Source: an uncultured Desulfobacter sp.
GTDB taxonomy: Bacteria; Desulfobacterota; Desulfobacteria; Desulfobacterales; Desulfobacteraceae
Assembly: GCF_963665355.1 (NCBI RefSeq)
Contig: NZ_OY762229.1
Coordinates: 3,100,001 to 3,164,000 of the forward strand
Direction of reading: 5' to 3'
DNA length: 64,000 nt
Under the pieces are notes generated by a model that searched no databases, was not told the DNA's origin, and saw only the letters and a program-made list of their open reading frames with translations. A program made the position numbers and the translations under genes. Shown one piece after another: positions 17,548 through 26,579 of the stretch (position 1 is the stretch's first letter; each line of letters opens with the position of its first letter).

Positions 17548-19605
17548 ATGATTAACAGGCCTCGATTGTTCTGTATTTTCCTTATTTTTCTACTCGCATG
17601 TTTGGAGTGTCTGCTCAGTGTTGTGGAAAATAATCGCTGTTGTTATGCGGAAGAGAGCACTGATCTCATGTGGGTCGGGGAGGATCTTAAGGTGATTACC
17701 ACCGCCTCCGGCCGTGAAGAGGGAGCCTGGAAGGCGCCGGCTATTGCAGATGTAATCACCCGGGAGTGCATTGAGCAAAGCGGGGCTTCAGGGCTATCTG
17801 ATGTGCTGGATTCAGAACCCGGATTTTTTGTCTCCCCGGCAGAGGCTGGGAACACAATTTATTTAAGAGGTATGCCCAATGCCGCGCTGATGCTCAACGA
17901 TTCTGTTCCCACAGGATCCGGAATGAATAAAAATTACAACAGCATCAACCCATATTTTTCTTTGGAGTCGATTAAACGCATTGAAATTATAAAAGGACCA
18001 GGATCTGTTTTATGGGGGGCGGATGCCCTCACAGGCATTGTAAACATTGTCCCGCTTACCGGAAAAGACTACCAGGGAGCTGAAACAGGTCTTCGTTACG
18101 GATCTGGTGATATAAAAGAAAGCGCCTATTTCCGCTGGGGCGGAGAAAAGGGGGATCGGAACTGGTTTATGGCTCTGAGCGGCGGTAAAGGGGCCCAGGC
18201 AGATGAAGAGACGTATAATGTGGTCCGTTTCTGGGGATCCGGTGATCTGTCCAGTCCTGTGTCGCCTGGTGAGCGATATGGATCAGGAACTGCGGATGAG
18301 TCCGAGTTTTTTGAATTTACCGGAAATGGCGGGTTTGGTGAGCTGCTCAAACTCAGCACCAATCTGTCATTTTATAATATGCCCTACACCCGGTCGGAAG
18401 AGAGCGGAGAGATAGTCTGGGAAGAGGTGAACCAGGCGCTGTCCGGGTTTATCAAGCTTGAGGGCAGTAAAAAGTATAATTTTAGTTCCGGCTTAAGATG
18501 GACCGCCTACATGTCCTGGTTTGATACGGCTACGAAAATTGTTGATCTGGATCTGGATAGCAGGGACCGCGTGTTCTTTGGCGAGCTGGTCCATGAAAAA
18601 AACGTCTGGAATGGAAATGGCCTGATCACAACGGGCGTCTCCGTCAGACAGGAAGAGATTGATGATCTGCCTGTCTGGGACAATTATTATCCGGATTATT
18701 TTTCATCTGATAACTACTCCTTCCTTCCGTGGTGGGATGCTTATGATTATTCCATCAGAACGACTTCGGCATTCGGTCAATACCAGCATACCGTCAAGCA
18801 GGTGGATATGTGGATCGGAGGCCGCTGGGACGATCATGAGCAGTCCGGCAGCAATGTTTCGTATAACACAGGCCTTTCATGGACCCCTTCCAAGCAATGG
18901 GGAGTAAAATGTACCTATGGAAATGCCTATCGGACACCAGTTGCCAAACAGCTGCAGGAAGAGAAAACTGATATGGAGAATATTGAGACTCTCTCTGGTC
19001 AAACGGAGTGGACACCCAATAAAAAGATTCAAATGGATGTTACCGGTTTTTACAGCAGACTGAGGGGCGGGTATGTGGAAGACTCTGCAATCGGTCTTTC
19101 CGAACCGATTAACAGAGATTTCTATGGTATTGAGTTTAAAATGAAATATTCACCAGTGCAGCCTTTGGATGTTAACTCGGGAATTTCTTGGGTGAATAGT
19201 TCCGGCCGGGATGTCCATTTCCGTTATAATGATTACTCCTATTACGAGAATGGGCAGATTGTTGACCACTATATCGATATTTATGAACCTTATGATACAG
19301 GCCCTGAAATACTGTTCAATTCAGATGTTACCTGGCATATAAACAAGTGGCTCAGTGCCAGGCTTGAATGCCGGTATATTTCAGAAATATCTGCAAGGTA
19401 TCTGCTGGATGATGAGGTCCAGACCTATGACGATGTTTGGCTCATTGATGCCGGGATCAGGATAAAAGATATGTTTCGCTGGAAACTGAACGCGGATATC
19501 ATTGCGAAAAATATACTGGACCAGAGCTATTTACAACCAGGGATATTCGGCCCGGTACAGGGTGAAAAATTCAGTCTTGAACTTAAATTTTCAAAGCGGT
19601 TTTAA
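17548..19605 (+). CDS. TonB-dependent outer-membrane receptor
   Basis: The 685-residue protein has an N-terminal signal (FCIFLIFLLACLECLLSVV), a possible TonB-box region (DLKVITTASGREE) and a plug domain (VLDSEPGFFVSPA, IYLRGMPNAALMLND, RIEIIKGPGSVLWGADALTG). A 22-strand-type barrel follows, ending in the aromatic residue F (LELKFSKRF). It imports or senses a ligand across the outer membrane using TonB energy. It lies downstream of the sensor operon, which suggests that expression or ligand sensing is linked. No substrate such as a siderophore or cobalamin can be assigned. Confidence 0.93.
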   Translation: MINRPRLFCIFLIFLLACLECLLSVVENNRCCYAEESTDLMWVGEDLKVITTASGREEGAWKAPAIADVITRECIEQSGASGLSDVLDSEPGFFVSPAEAGNTIYLRGMPNAALMLNDSVPTGSGMNKNYNSINPYFSLESIKRIEIIKGPGSVLWGADALTGIVNIVPLTGKDYQGAETGLRYGSGDIKESAYFRWGGEKGDRNWFMALSGGKGAQADEETYNVVRFWGSGDLSSPVSPGERYGSGTADESEFFEFTGNGGFGELLKLSTNLSFYNMPYTRSEESGEIVWEEVNQALSGFIKLEGSKKYNFSSGLRWTAYMSWFDTATKIVDLDLDSRDRVFFGELVHEKNVWNGNGLITTGVSVRQEEIDDLPVWDNYYPDYFSSDNYSFLPWWDAYDYSIRTTSAFGQYQHTVKQVDMWIGGRWDDHEQSGSNVSYNTGLSWTPSKQWGVKCTYGNAYRTPVAKQLQEEKTDMENIETLSGQTEWTPNKKIQMDVTGFYSRLRGGYVEDSAIGLSEPINRDFYGIEFKMKYSPVQPLDVNSGISWVNSSGRDVHFRYNDYSYYENGQIVDHYIDIYEPYDTGPEILFNSDVTWHINKWLSARLECRYISEISARYLLDDEVQTYDDVWLIDAGIRIKDMFRWKLNADIIAKNILDQSYLQPGIFGPVQGEKFSLELKFSKRF

Positions 19606-19811
19606 AGCCGGAAATGCGGTTTAATTTAGCCGGGCTGGTTCATTATAGCCATTCATTTATGTCACAGGAAAGATATTCCTTAAAAAAAAGAAAGCGTCTA
19701 AAAAAAAATAAAATGATATTTTTTCTGTTTTTATAGTATGTTGTATATTGAAACTTATCAAGTGATTGACCGTTTGTCTCGTGGGCACAAAATTTGCTAT
19801 GTTTATTTTCC

Positions 19812-20933
19812 ATGAAATTGAAAATGCATAAAATAATCAAAATTTGGATCTGCATCTTTGCGGGCGCATTTGTAGTTTCCACAGCCCAGGGAAAAGATCT
19901 AAGTTCTGTTGAGCTGAAGCTCATGGGTTTGATCAACCAGCAAAGAGATGTGGATCTGGTTCTGAATACAAAGCTGTGCCTGATAGCCGAAAGCATTGTG
20001 GCGGCCAGTTGCTATAATGAATTTGGGATCGGTGATGCCGTTACGCCATTAACTGCAGAGGACGTGGGATATCCCATGGTGAGCGGCGGCTCCGAAGTGG
20101 CCGTGCTTATGTTTTCCAACTATATGAGAACAGGGAATGCGGCCCAGATTCTGTTTGATCATATATTGCAGCAGATAGAAACGAATAACGATGAGAACTC
20201 CCCGTCTTCAGCGGAGATGCTGGAGGTTGGTATTCAGGTCTATGAAACCCAGGTAGAGTTGAACGGTATGCGGTTTAATGCTTACATAGGGGCAGTGGTC
20301 TGGGGGCAACCCATGTCAGCTCTGGACGACAGTGAGCTTGTGAGAAATCAGATACTCAACCTGCTGAACCAGCAGCGGGCAACGTTGTCCATTGCTCCTC
20401 TGTTTCCCGAGGATATGATCTCTTGGGATTATGAGAGTTCAGGATATTCGGTATCTGTCAGATATGAGCTGGAAAGCGTCTCTTCCCAGGCGAATATCGC
20501 AAATACCGTGTTCAATTTGCTGGGTGAAAACGATCTGTTGATGTCAGCCGATTTTCACAGTGTCGGGATAGACGTCGCAGTTGATCTGGCAGAGACCGAG
20601 GATGGCTATGCCGTTGAATGCCGTGTAACCTTCGAAATGCATGATGCTGATATTGAGGGAAGCTGGCTTATCGGAGTGGTATATGCAGATTTAAATGAAA
20701 ATGGCGTGTACGACATCGGAGAAGGGCTTGCAAAAAATCCCATGGTAATATATGATGCTGGCATTCATTCAAAAACAGCGTCTGCCGGAGTCATATGTGA
20801 AGAGATCGAAAGCTCAGGCAAAGGATACCAGATTATTTTATTTGTACCGGATCAGAATCTTTTAATTCATGAAGCGAATCAATCAAACCAGGAATTTATT
20901 CTTATAAACATAAATGATGAGAGTGCGTATTAA
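19812..20933 (+). CDS. Exported protein with CAP-like segments
   Basis: The roughly 373-residue protein has a signal peptide (IIKIWICIFAGAFVVSTAQG). Two segments, LMGLINQQRDVDLVLNTKLC and ILNLLNQQRATLSIAPLF, resemble the first helix of CAP/SCP domains (LxNxxR with a following L). The remaining CAP histidines are not evident, so this is a weak family call. Near the C-terminus is an acidic repeat (YADLNENGVYDIGEGL) like calcium-binding or SdrD-type linkers. The frame opens at a TTG (19794), but ATG 19812 precedes the signal peptide. It precedes a likely abundant surface protein gene by 88 bp. Confidence 0.7.
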   Translation: MKLKMHKIIKIWICIFAGAFVVSTAQGKDLSSVELKLMGLINQQRDVDLVLNTKLCLIAESIVAASCYNEFGIGDAVTPLTAEDVGYPMVSGGSEVAVLMFSNYMRTGNAAQILFDHILQQIETNNDENSPSSAEMLEVGIQVYETQVELNGMRFNAYIGAVVWGQPMSALDDSELVRNQILNLLNQQRATLSIAPLFPEDMISWDYESSGYSVSVRYELESVSSQANIANTVFNLLGENDLLMSADFHSVGIDVAVDLAETEDGYAVECRVTFEMHDADIEGSWLIGVVYADLNENGVYDIGEGLAKNPMVIYDAGIHSKTASAGVICEEIESSGKGYQIILFVPDQNLLIHEANQSNQEFILININDESAY

Positions 20934-21021
20934 AAAAAGGGAGGAATAATTCAGAGTTTAAACTGGGGTAAGTACGTTGTGGTAAAAATTGCAGAAAATT
21001 AAATTAACTTAGGAGAGAATC

Positions 21022-22821
21022 ATGAAAAAATTGTTTGTTGTGATGACAGCAGTAATGGCAGTTGCAACTTTTGCCACTGCTTCCTTTGCTGCCAATCAGG
21101 TTCAAATGACCCTGACTTCACCAACCATTTACAAAGCTGGTTGCGAAAAAATCGGTTCAACCACTTATTCTTTTGACGGCAACTCCGTTATTACCGCTGG
21201 TGACTGGTGGTACATGGATCTTCCGGAAAACATCACCCTTTGCAAGAACTATAATTACGTTGTTACAGGTATGTTAGCCGCCACTCCTTCTGTGGCGGTA
21301 AATGCCAGTTCCGATTACACCGCGACTGTATTTAATTCAGTTGGTGGAACTGCTGTTGGTAATGGTATTCAGTCCAGGACTGCTACTATCGGTACCGGCC
21401 CCGTTACTGCCGGTGGCGCCACGCCTACATTTGTTGTAACTGGTAATATGGCTTTCTTGGTAAAAGGAGCCATAAATGGCAGAAGAATCGCCATTTATGC
21501 ACTGGGTGGAAGTTCAAATGACAAAGTTACAGTTAATGCTGACGGTACCTTGGAGCTGAAACTGTTTGACGGAAAGGCTTACAGCGATAGCACAACTACT
21601 ACTGCGACTCACAGCTGTATCATTCTTGATACAGACGGTGACGGCGTTTATGGTGAAAGCAACATCAGCGGTACTACTGACGAAGTAATCGGCGGAGATA
21701 ACACTACTGGTGTCACCGCAGGCGCACCCTATGTTGAAAATACTTTGTGTGCTGATGCAAGCAAGCTTTCAGGACAGTATCTCTATACTTCCTATGCTTC
21801 CAAATCTGACAAATTCACCTTCTCCGGTGACTCCCAGATCGCGCATACCGCTGCTTCTAACACTATTGCCCTTGCCAGCTGCAAAGGCGAAACCACTGAT
21901 ACCATTACTATTACCAGTGGCCAGAGCACCACTTGTGACTTTAACTACAATAATAGCTCCAGCAACGGCGACTACTGCACCACTTCTTTTGCTAACAAGC
22001 TGATGATCGAAGCTTCTTCCGGCGCTTTTGGAGATATCGACGACAAATACTATGTTACTGCAGAGATTACCTCTCCCAGTGATGGTGTATACTTCGGCGG
22101 CTATCCCCAGGTTATCGCTTACACAAGCGACGAAGATGAATGTGAAAGCTACACCACTAGCGTAGGTACTTCCGAGGTGTCTACTGCTACAACAAACTGG
22201 ATTCTTTATGAAGGCTCAGATGTTGCTACTGGTATAGGCGACTCCGACTGCGCCGTTGCTGATGGCAAAAGAGTCGATAAGATTGTTCAGAATAGCGCTA
22301 ACGTCCTGATGGATCTTGACGATTACGACACCCTCTGGATCAAGTTCGCTGACTTCAATTATACCAACGCTTCCGTTGCTGCTGGTGAAGAAGTAACCAT
22401 CGAAGTTACCCTGAATCGGTATCCCTGTGGTGAAATTTTCTCTGACAGCCTGACAATCGGTACTTTTGTTACCTCTTGTGCAAGCTCCAGCTCAACCACT
22501 CTGTACTTCCCCTGGCTGCCGGGTGATGATGCTGCCGGATGGTGGGGCGGTTACGTAATCACCAACGTTGGAACCACCGACGGTGTTGCTGAACTGACTT
22601 ACTCAGACAGCACAGGTGCTCAGGCTACCTACACCACCGGTACTATCGTTGCAGGTTCCCAGTGGGTAAACACTGATGTGACCGCTGAAGACCTGACTGA
22701 CGTTAGCGGCTTTGATATGGCTAACAACTACAGCGTTACTGCAGAATGCGCCTTTGCTGCAAGAGGGTTCGCCTTCACAGGTAACGGAGATGAAGGTACT
22801 GGTTACCTTGCCCAGCAGTAA
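21022..22821 (+). CDS. Probable abundant secreted or surface-layer protein
   Basis: The 599-residue protein has a classic signal peptide (KKLFVVMTAVMAVATFATASFAA) and is rich in Thr, Ser, Gly, Asn and Asp. It has about 12 cysteines that may form disulfides, and a calcium-type loop DTDGDGVYGESN. The gene has a strong Shine-Dalgarno (AGGAGAG). Codon use is biased to GGT, AAC, ATC, GAC and CTG, unlike its neighbours, which suggests very high expression. Its C-terminal module (LYFPWLPGDDAAGWWGGYVI through SQWVNTD) resembles modules of the next gene. A perfect palindrome and a terminator follow. It may be an S-layer-like protein or a major type II secretion substrate; this is inference. Confidence 0.8.
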   Translation: MKKLFVVMTAVMAVATFATASFAANQVQMTLTSPTIYKAGCEKIGSTTYSFDGNSVITAGDWWYMDLPENITLCKNYNYVVTGMLAATPSVAVNASSDYTATVFNSVGGTAVGNGIQSRTATIGTGPVTAGGATPTFVVTGNMAFLVKGAINGRRIAIYALGGSSNDKVTVNADGTLELKLFDGKAYSDSTTTTATHSCIILDTDGDGVYGESNISGTTDEVIGGDNTTGVTAGAPYVENTLCADASKLSGQYLYTSYASKSDKFTFSGDSQIAHTAASNTIALASCKGETTDTITITSGQSTTCDFNYNNSSSNGDYCTTSFANKLMIEASSGAFGDIDDKYYVTAEITSPSDGVYFGGYPQVIAYTSDEDECESYTTSVGTSEVSTATTNWILYEGSDVATGIGDSDCAVADGKRVDKIVQNSANVLMDLDDYDTLWIKFADFNYTNASVAAGEEVTIEVTLNRYPCGEIFSDSLTIGTFVTSCASSSSTTLYFPWLPGDDAAGWWGGYVITNVGTTDGVAELTYSDSTGAQATYTTGTIVAGSQWVNTDVTAEDLTDVSGFDMANNYSVTAECAFAARGFAFTGNGDEGTGYLAQQ

Positions 22822-22842
22822 TCAGTTAATTTGAACAATGAT

Positions 22843-22876
22843 CACATGCACCTGCCGATATCGGCAGGTGCATGTG
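22843..22876. repeat. Perfect 34-bp palindrome after the surface protein gene
   Basis: The arms CACATGCACCTGCCGAT and ATCGGCAGGTGCATGTG are exact complements with no spacer. It starts 21 bp after the surface gene stop and is not followed by a T tract. It could fold into an mRNA 3' stabilising hairpin or cruciform, or be a protein-binding site. It is separate from the intrinsic terminator 35 bp further on. Confidence 0.8.
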
Positions 22877-22910
22877 AATCACACATTTACTCCAGTTTGA
22901 ATTATATATT

Positions 22911-22947
22911 GGGGGGAGCGGGTAATCCGTATCCCCCCTTTTATTTT
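22911..22947 (+). terminator. Intrinsic terminator downstream of surface protein gene
   Basis: GGGGGGA at 22911 pairs with TCCCCCC ending at 22938, with an inner CGG/CCG pairing, and TTTTATTTT follows directly. It lies 27 bp before the next ATG, so it probably limits the downstream gene to read-through and gives the surface protein mRNA its 3' end. Confidence 0.75.
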
Positions 22948-22973
22948 GATAGTGTGCATAATAAGGTGAGTTC

Positions 22974-25409
22974 ATGGGAAAATTTAAAATTTTTTTAGTT
23001 GCCGTATGTGCCCTGGTAATGCTTGTGGCTGTCCCACATCTGAATGCAGAAGAAGTATCCGGAGAGGCTACTGACACCCCCTGGTCAGGATGGTGGTGGC
23101 CGAGTTATCGCGGCGGATTGGTCACTGGGGTGGGATACCGGGGGAGTCCTGCGCCCCTTGAGAAATATGATTTGATTACCTCCAATGTAAAGAGGGGGCC
23201 TGCTTCCAACTATTATCTGACCTATAATTATGATCCTGACGCCGAAACCTGGGTTGGCCTTTGTGATGCCTGGTCTGCCGCAGCAATAATGGAGCCCATA
23301 GATTTTGTTCCGTCAACGGTGAACAATTTACTGTTTCGAATTGGCGATAAAAAAGGTCTCCTCACGCTAGCCTATGAACTGTCATATCAGTCGGATGAAT
23401 ATGAAACTGTGGATTCACCACTTGTGCTGCATAACTGGCTTCTAAATTATATCGGAGAGAAGAGCCTTGCCTTTTATGCTGAAATTGATCCCAGTGATGA
23501 AGCGTGGAATTATCCTGTTTATAAATATCTAATGGATATTGATGATTTCGGCGATGAAGAATATGTAACCTGTACCATCTGGTACGCAGATGATCAGGTG
23601 GCCCCCGACTATTCCGGTACAAAAGAGGTCCAAAAGACCTATTATTACACCTTAGTCAAATCCGGCTCGGAATATGTCAGCTCCTCATGGGATTCCCAGA
23701 ACTCCTATGATCATCCCACCTACGTGCTTCGTCCTGAATCTTACAATATTAAAAATCCGTACCTCGATTATGATACCATTAAGGAAATGGCAGTCTCTTC
23801 TGATGACCTTGCTGAATCGGATCTTCCGGTCTCACTTAATCCCGGTTTCTATAATATGATTCTTCTCAATGAAGATATTTATTTGCTTGGGGAAAAGGAA
23901 GGGGAGCTTATCACTATTAATTTGGAGCGTATCGATGATACGGATGAGACTATACAATATTCCATAACAGACTCTGACGGTACGCTTCTTTCCCAGGGGG
24001 ATCTGGATACCGATGTCAGCCTGACGGTTAATTCCGGTGTCCCTCCCTATGAACTTGTATTCAGCAAGGACAGTTATGACCTTCCTGGCATTTATACCCT
24101 TACCTATGACATTAAAAAAGGTTTTGAATTTGTCAGGGCAAAGGCCCAGAAAGGCTATGGCTGGGGAGGGTATGCCCTTGTAAATGCCTCGGATGAAGAG
24201 GTTTCAAATATTATGATTTCAGGGTATGCTTCGGATGGTTCTCCTGTGGATACCTACCTTGGGCCGTTTACTCTTGGGCCCGGTAAAAAATATGTTATTT
24301 TGAGCGATGATTTTCCATTCCGTAATCAAATGGAGAAGGATGACTTCTATGGAATAAAAATTCATGCCCCGGAAGCCATCAGTATCGTCAATTTGTCCGG
24401 AGAATATGAAGAGCAGATGGCCTCATTTCAAGGGGATGTGTTTGATACCCAGCTTGTTGTTCCGGAAAGTCCATGCACTTCAGACTATAGTGTGATTAAG
24501 TCCTGGGGGGTGTATAATCCCCAGGGTTCAGATATAACCGCGCAGTTTCAGCTTTTTTCAGACAGTGGAGAGGCTGTTGAAGACGTTAGCATTGCGTTAA
24601 ACTCTAAAGAAATAGATCACTTTACCCGATCTTCTTCCCCCTTTGATGATAATACCGCTTCCGGATGGATACTTATAAACGCCAGTGCTGCGGTCTCAGT
24701 GTATGAAGGGTGGGTATCACGATCCAGTGACGCCAATGAGATGATCCCGGGTCTGATTCCGGGGACGGAATTTTATCTTCCCAATCCTGCTTCCGATAGT
24801 ATCTGGTCCACGCAACTAACCCTGATAAATATAGAGGATGAAACCGTTGTGGTATCTGTCCAGCTGCTTTCTTCTTCGTATGATCCGGTGACTGAAGTCA
24901 TTGAGCTTGATTCCCATGCTAAAATAGAAACGGATTTGGCCGCCTTGTTCCCAGGTGTTACCGGTGGTAAACTTTGTGCCGGATTCATCAAAATAGAGGC
25001 AACGGGGGCTATTGCTGGTTATTATACGTATGAAACAACTATTGCCCAAGACATGATTAAGCTTCCGTTGAATGCAGCATCTGACGTGACGACAGCTCTT
25101 TGTCTTCCCCATGTGGCATCTGACAGCATCTGGTGGACCGGTATGGTATTGTGCAACACAGGAGATGCCGTTTCTTCTGTCAGGTTTACACCCTTTGATG
25201 CCCAGGGTAACTCCCTGACCGATGGGGTGGTCAAAAACCTTGAAATAAATGGTAAAAGTAGCTATATGATTCGGGATATGTTTAACGTTGCCATTATACC
25301 GGATATAGCACATATCCGGATAAAGGTGGAACAGGGTAGTCCTGTTTTAGGAACCTACGGGTATGGATCTGCAGATATGCAGATGCTGACCGGGGCCATA
25401 CTTGAGTGA
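22974..25409 (+). CDS. Secreted transglutaminase-elicitor-like protein with beta-module repeats
   Basis: The 811-residue protein has a signal peptide (about 1-25, ending NAE). The N-terminal domain (about 35-280) has WSGWWWPSYRGG, SPAPLEKYD, ETWVGLCDAWSAAAIMEP, LHNWLLNYIG and DEAWNYPVYKY. This resembles the transglutaminase elicitor (M81/TGase elicitor) family, with Cys97, His153 and Asn179 as a possible catalytic triad. Four beta modules follow, each with an aromatic/Pro start and a GxxLxN-like strand (GYGWGGYALVNA, IKSWGVYN, IWSTQLTLINIE, IWWTGMVLCNTG). They match the C-terminal module of the preceding surface protein. The gene starts with AAGGTGAG as ribosome site and is followed 29 bp later by the selenoprotein gene. 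Protein cross-linking at the cell surface is an inferred role. Confidence 0.7.
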   Translation: MGKFKIFLVAVCALVMLVAVPHLNAEEVSGEATDTPWSGWWWPSYRGGLVTGVGYRGSPAPLEKYDLITSNVKRGPASNYYLTYNYDPDAETWVGLCDAWSAAAIMEPIDFVPSTVNNLLFRIGDKKGLLTLAYELSYQSDEYETVDSPLVLHNWLLNYIGEKSLAFYAEIDPSDEAWNYPVYKYLMDIDDFGDEEYVTCTIWYADDQVAPDYSGTKEVQKTYYYTLVKSGSEYVSSSWDSQNSYDHPTYVLRPESYNIKNPYLDYDTIKEMAVSSDDLAESDLPVSLNPGFYNMILLNEDIYLLGEKEGELITINLERIDDTDETIQYSITDSDGTLLSQGDLDTDVSLTVNSGVPPYELVFSKDSYDLPGIYTLTYDIKKGFEFVRAKAQKGYGWGGYALVNASDEEVSNIMISGYASDGSPVDTYLGPFTLGPGKKYVILSDDFPFRNQMEKDDFYGIKIHAPEAISIVNLSGEYEEQMASFQGDVFDTQLVVPESPCTSDYSVIKSWGVYNPQGSDITAQFQLFSDSGEAVEDVSIALNSKEIDHFTRSSSPFDDNTASGWILINASAAVSVYEGWVSRSSDANEMIPGLIPGTEFYLPNPASDSIWSTQLTLINIEDETVVVSVQLLSSSYDPVTEVIELDSHAKIETDLAALFPGVTGGKLCAGFIKIEATGAIAGYYTYETTIAQDMIKLPLNAASDVTTALCLPHVASDSIWWTGMVLCNTGDAVSSVRFTPFDAQGNSLTDGVVKNLEINGKSSYMIRDMFNVAIIPDIAHIRIKVEQGSPVLGTYGYGSADMQMLTGAILE

Positions 25410-25438
25410 ATAAATATGTAAGATGTAAGGAGTTGTTT

Positions 25439-26455
25439 GTGAAACGTTTTTGGACCGGGGTGATAAGCGTTCTATGTCTTTCTCTGTTTTCGGTTGCGGC
25501 AAGTTTTGGCGGCCAGAAATTGACCATTGCTTATACCGGAGATACGGCCGGCTATGTTTTACCCTGTGGTTGAGCGGTTAAAAAAGGAGGCTTGGCCCGT
25601 CGGGCCGGCAAAATTGCAGAATTACGAAAGAGTCGGGAGAATTTTATTCTGGTTGATTGCGGTGATATGTTTCACAACTCAAGGAGTATCCCTCAGATTC
25701 GGGCGGAAACCATCCTTGAGGGGATCAGCCGGATGCATTACGATGCAGTGAACCTGGCCGAGGGTGAACTTGAGCTGGGCGCTTCTTTTCTCAATGAAAA
25801 GCTGGCGTCATATCCAATTGAACTGGTTTCGGCAAATGTGGATATAAAATCCGGGCAAAAGGGGGCTGTGTCTGTAAAGCCATATATTATAAAGGATTTT
25901 GGGACGTTTCGGGTGGCGGTGACAGGAATTGCATCCAAGGTATTGTTTCACGCAGACGCCCGACTTGATAAAAACGTGGAGATCACAGAGCCTCTCTCAT
26001 CTTTGAAACCGATTTTAGCAGAACTGAAGGATAAGGCGGATGTTGTGATTCTTCTATCCCATTTCATGCTGAAAGGAACCCAAAATTTCCTTACCTATAA
26101 TCCTTTACCGGAACTTTCAGTGGCAGTGGCAGGGCATGGACGAAATTTGACAAAAAATCCTGAAAAGGTTGGAGATACTCTGATCGTTCAGAATAGCATG
26201 GGGGGCGAATATCTTTCAGTGCTGACGCTTGAGTTGGACAACAGTTTGAAAATAACGTCCCACGCCGTTGAGAATATCCCGCTGACTGATGAAGTACCTG
26301 AAGATGAATTTCTGCAGAAAAAGCTGGCACAGTTTAAGGCGACTGAATCTAAGGCTCAAGCGGAAAAACATAAGCCCAAGAATGTTTCAAAAGAGCAAAC
26401 AGAGGTTCTCAAGCTGAGTCCCGAGGCCTTTATTAAAAGAATGAATGCCGACTGA
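25439..26455 (+). CDS. Probable selenoprotein: exported 5'-nucleotidase/metallophosphatase-like protein with in-frame TGA (Sec45)
   Basis: GTG 25439 has AAGGAG six bases upstream. It is followed by a signal peptide and TIAYTGDTAGYVLPCG, then TGA (25571-25573), then AVKKGGLARRAGKIAEL in the same frame to 26455 (338 residues counting Sec). In related nucleotidase-like proteins the motif is normally PCGC followed by GGLARRA, so TGA replaces Cys. A hairpin follows the TGA. Metallophosphatase landmarks remain in part (LVDCGDMFHNS, VVILLSHFM, VAVAGHGRN), but the usual first-metal His and the GNHE motif are changed (TGDTAG, NLAEGELELG), so nucleotidase activity is doubtful. The protein probably acts in the periplasm or outside the cell, with a C-G-Sec redox motif. 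A nonsense mutation or a restart at TTG 25592 is the alternative. Confidence 0.8.
25571..25617 (+). promoter_or_regulatory. Candidate bacterial SECIS element
   Basis: Directly after the TGA, GCGGTT (25574-25579) can pair with AATTGC (25612-25617). Inside, TTGGCCC (25592-25598) pairs with GGGCCGG (25602-25608), leaving a GTC loop about 25 nt past the TGA. Two T.G wobbles lie at the base of the upper stem. Position, size and a GU in the apical loop agree with SelB-dependent bacterial SECIS hairpins. Confidence 0.65.
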
Positions 26456-26497
26456 ATAAAAGACGGCGCCCCATTAGAGAAAATCTTCAGAGAAGAA

Positions 26498-26545
26498 AAA
26501 ATCCATCTAAAGAAATCTGTTGACAACTTTCTTTAGATGGATTTT
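26498..26545. terminator. Bidirectional terminator between convergent genes
   Basis: An exact 18-bp stem (AAAATCCATCTAAAGAAA and its complement ending GATGGATTTT) has a 12-nt loop. The A-rich left side and T-rich right side let it work on both strands. It lies between the selenoprotein gene end (26455) and the lipoprotein gene end (26580, minus strand). Confidence 0.85.
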
Positions 26546-26579
26546 CGTATAGAAGAGCTAATTGGAGAAAAAGTCTGTG

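Noticed and set aside
20934-21021. Sigma-54 promoter in front of the surface protein gene
   Set aside because: GG and GC in TGTGGTAAAAATTGC are separated by 8 rather than 10 bases.
25592-26455. Restart of translation at TTG 25592 after the TGA
   Set aside because: The GGAGG ahead of it is one base from the TTG, too close for a good ribosome site, and a start there would lack the signal peptide present upstream of the TGA.
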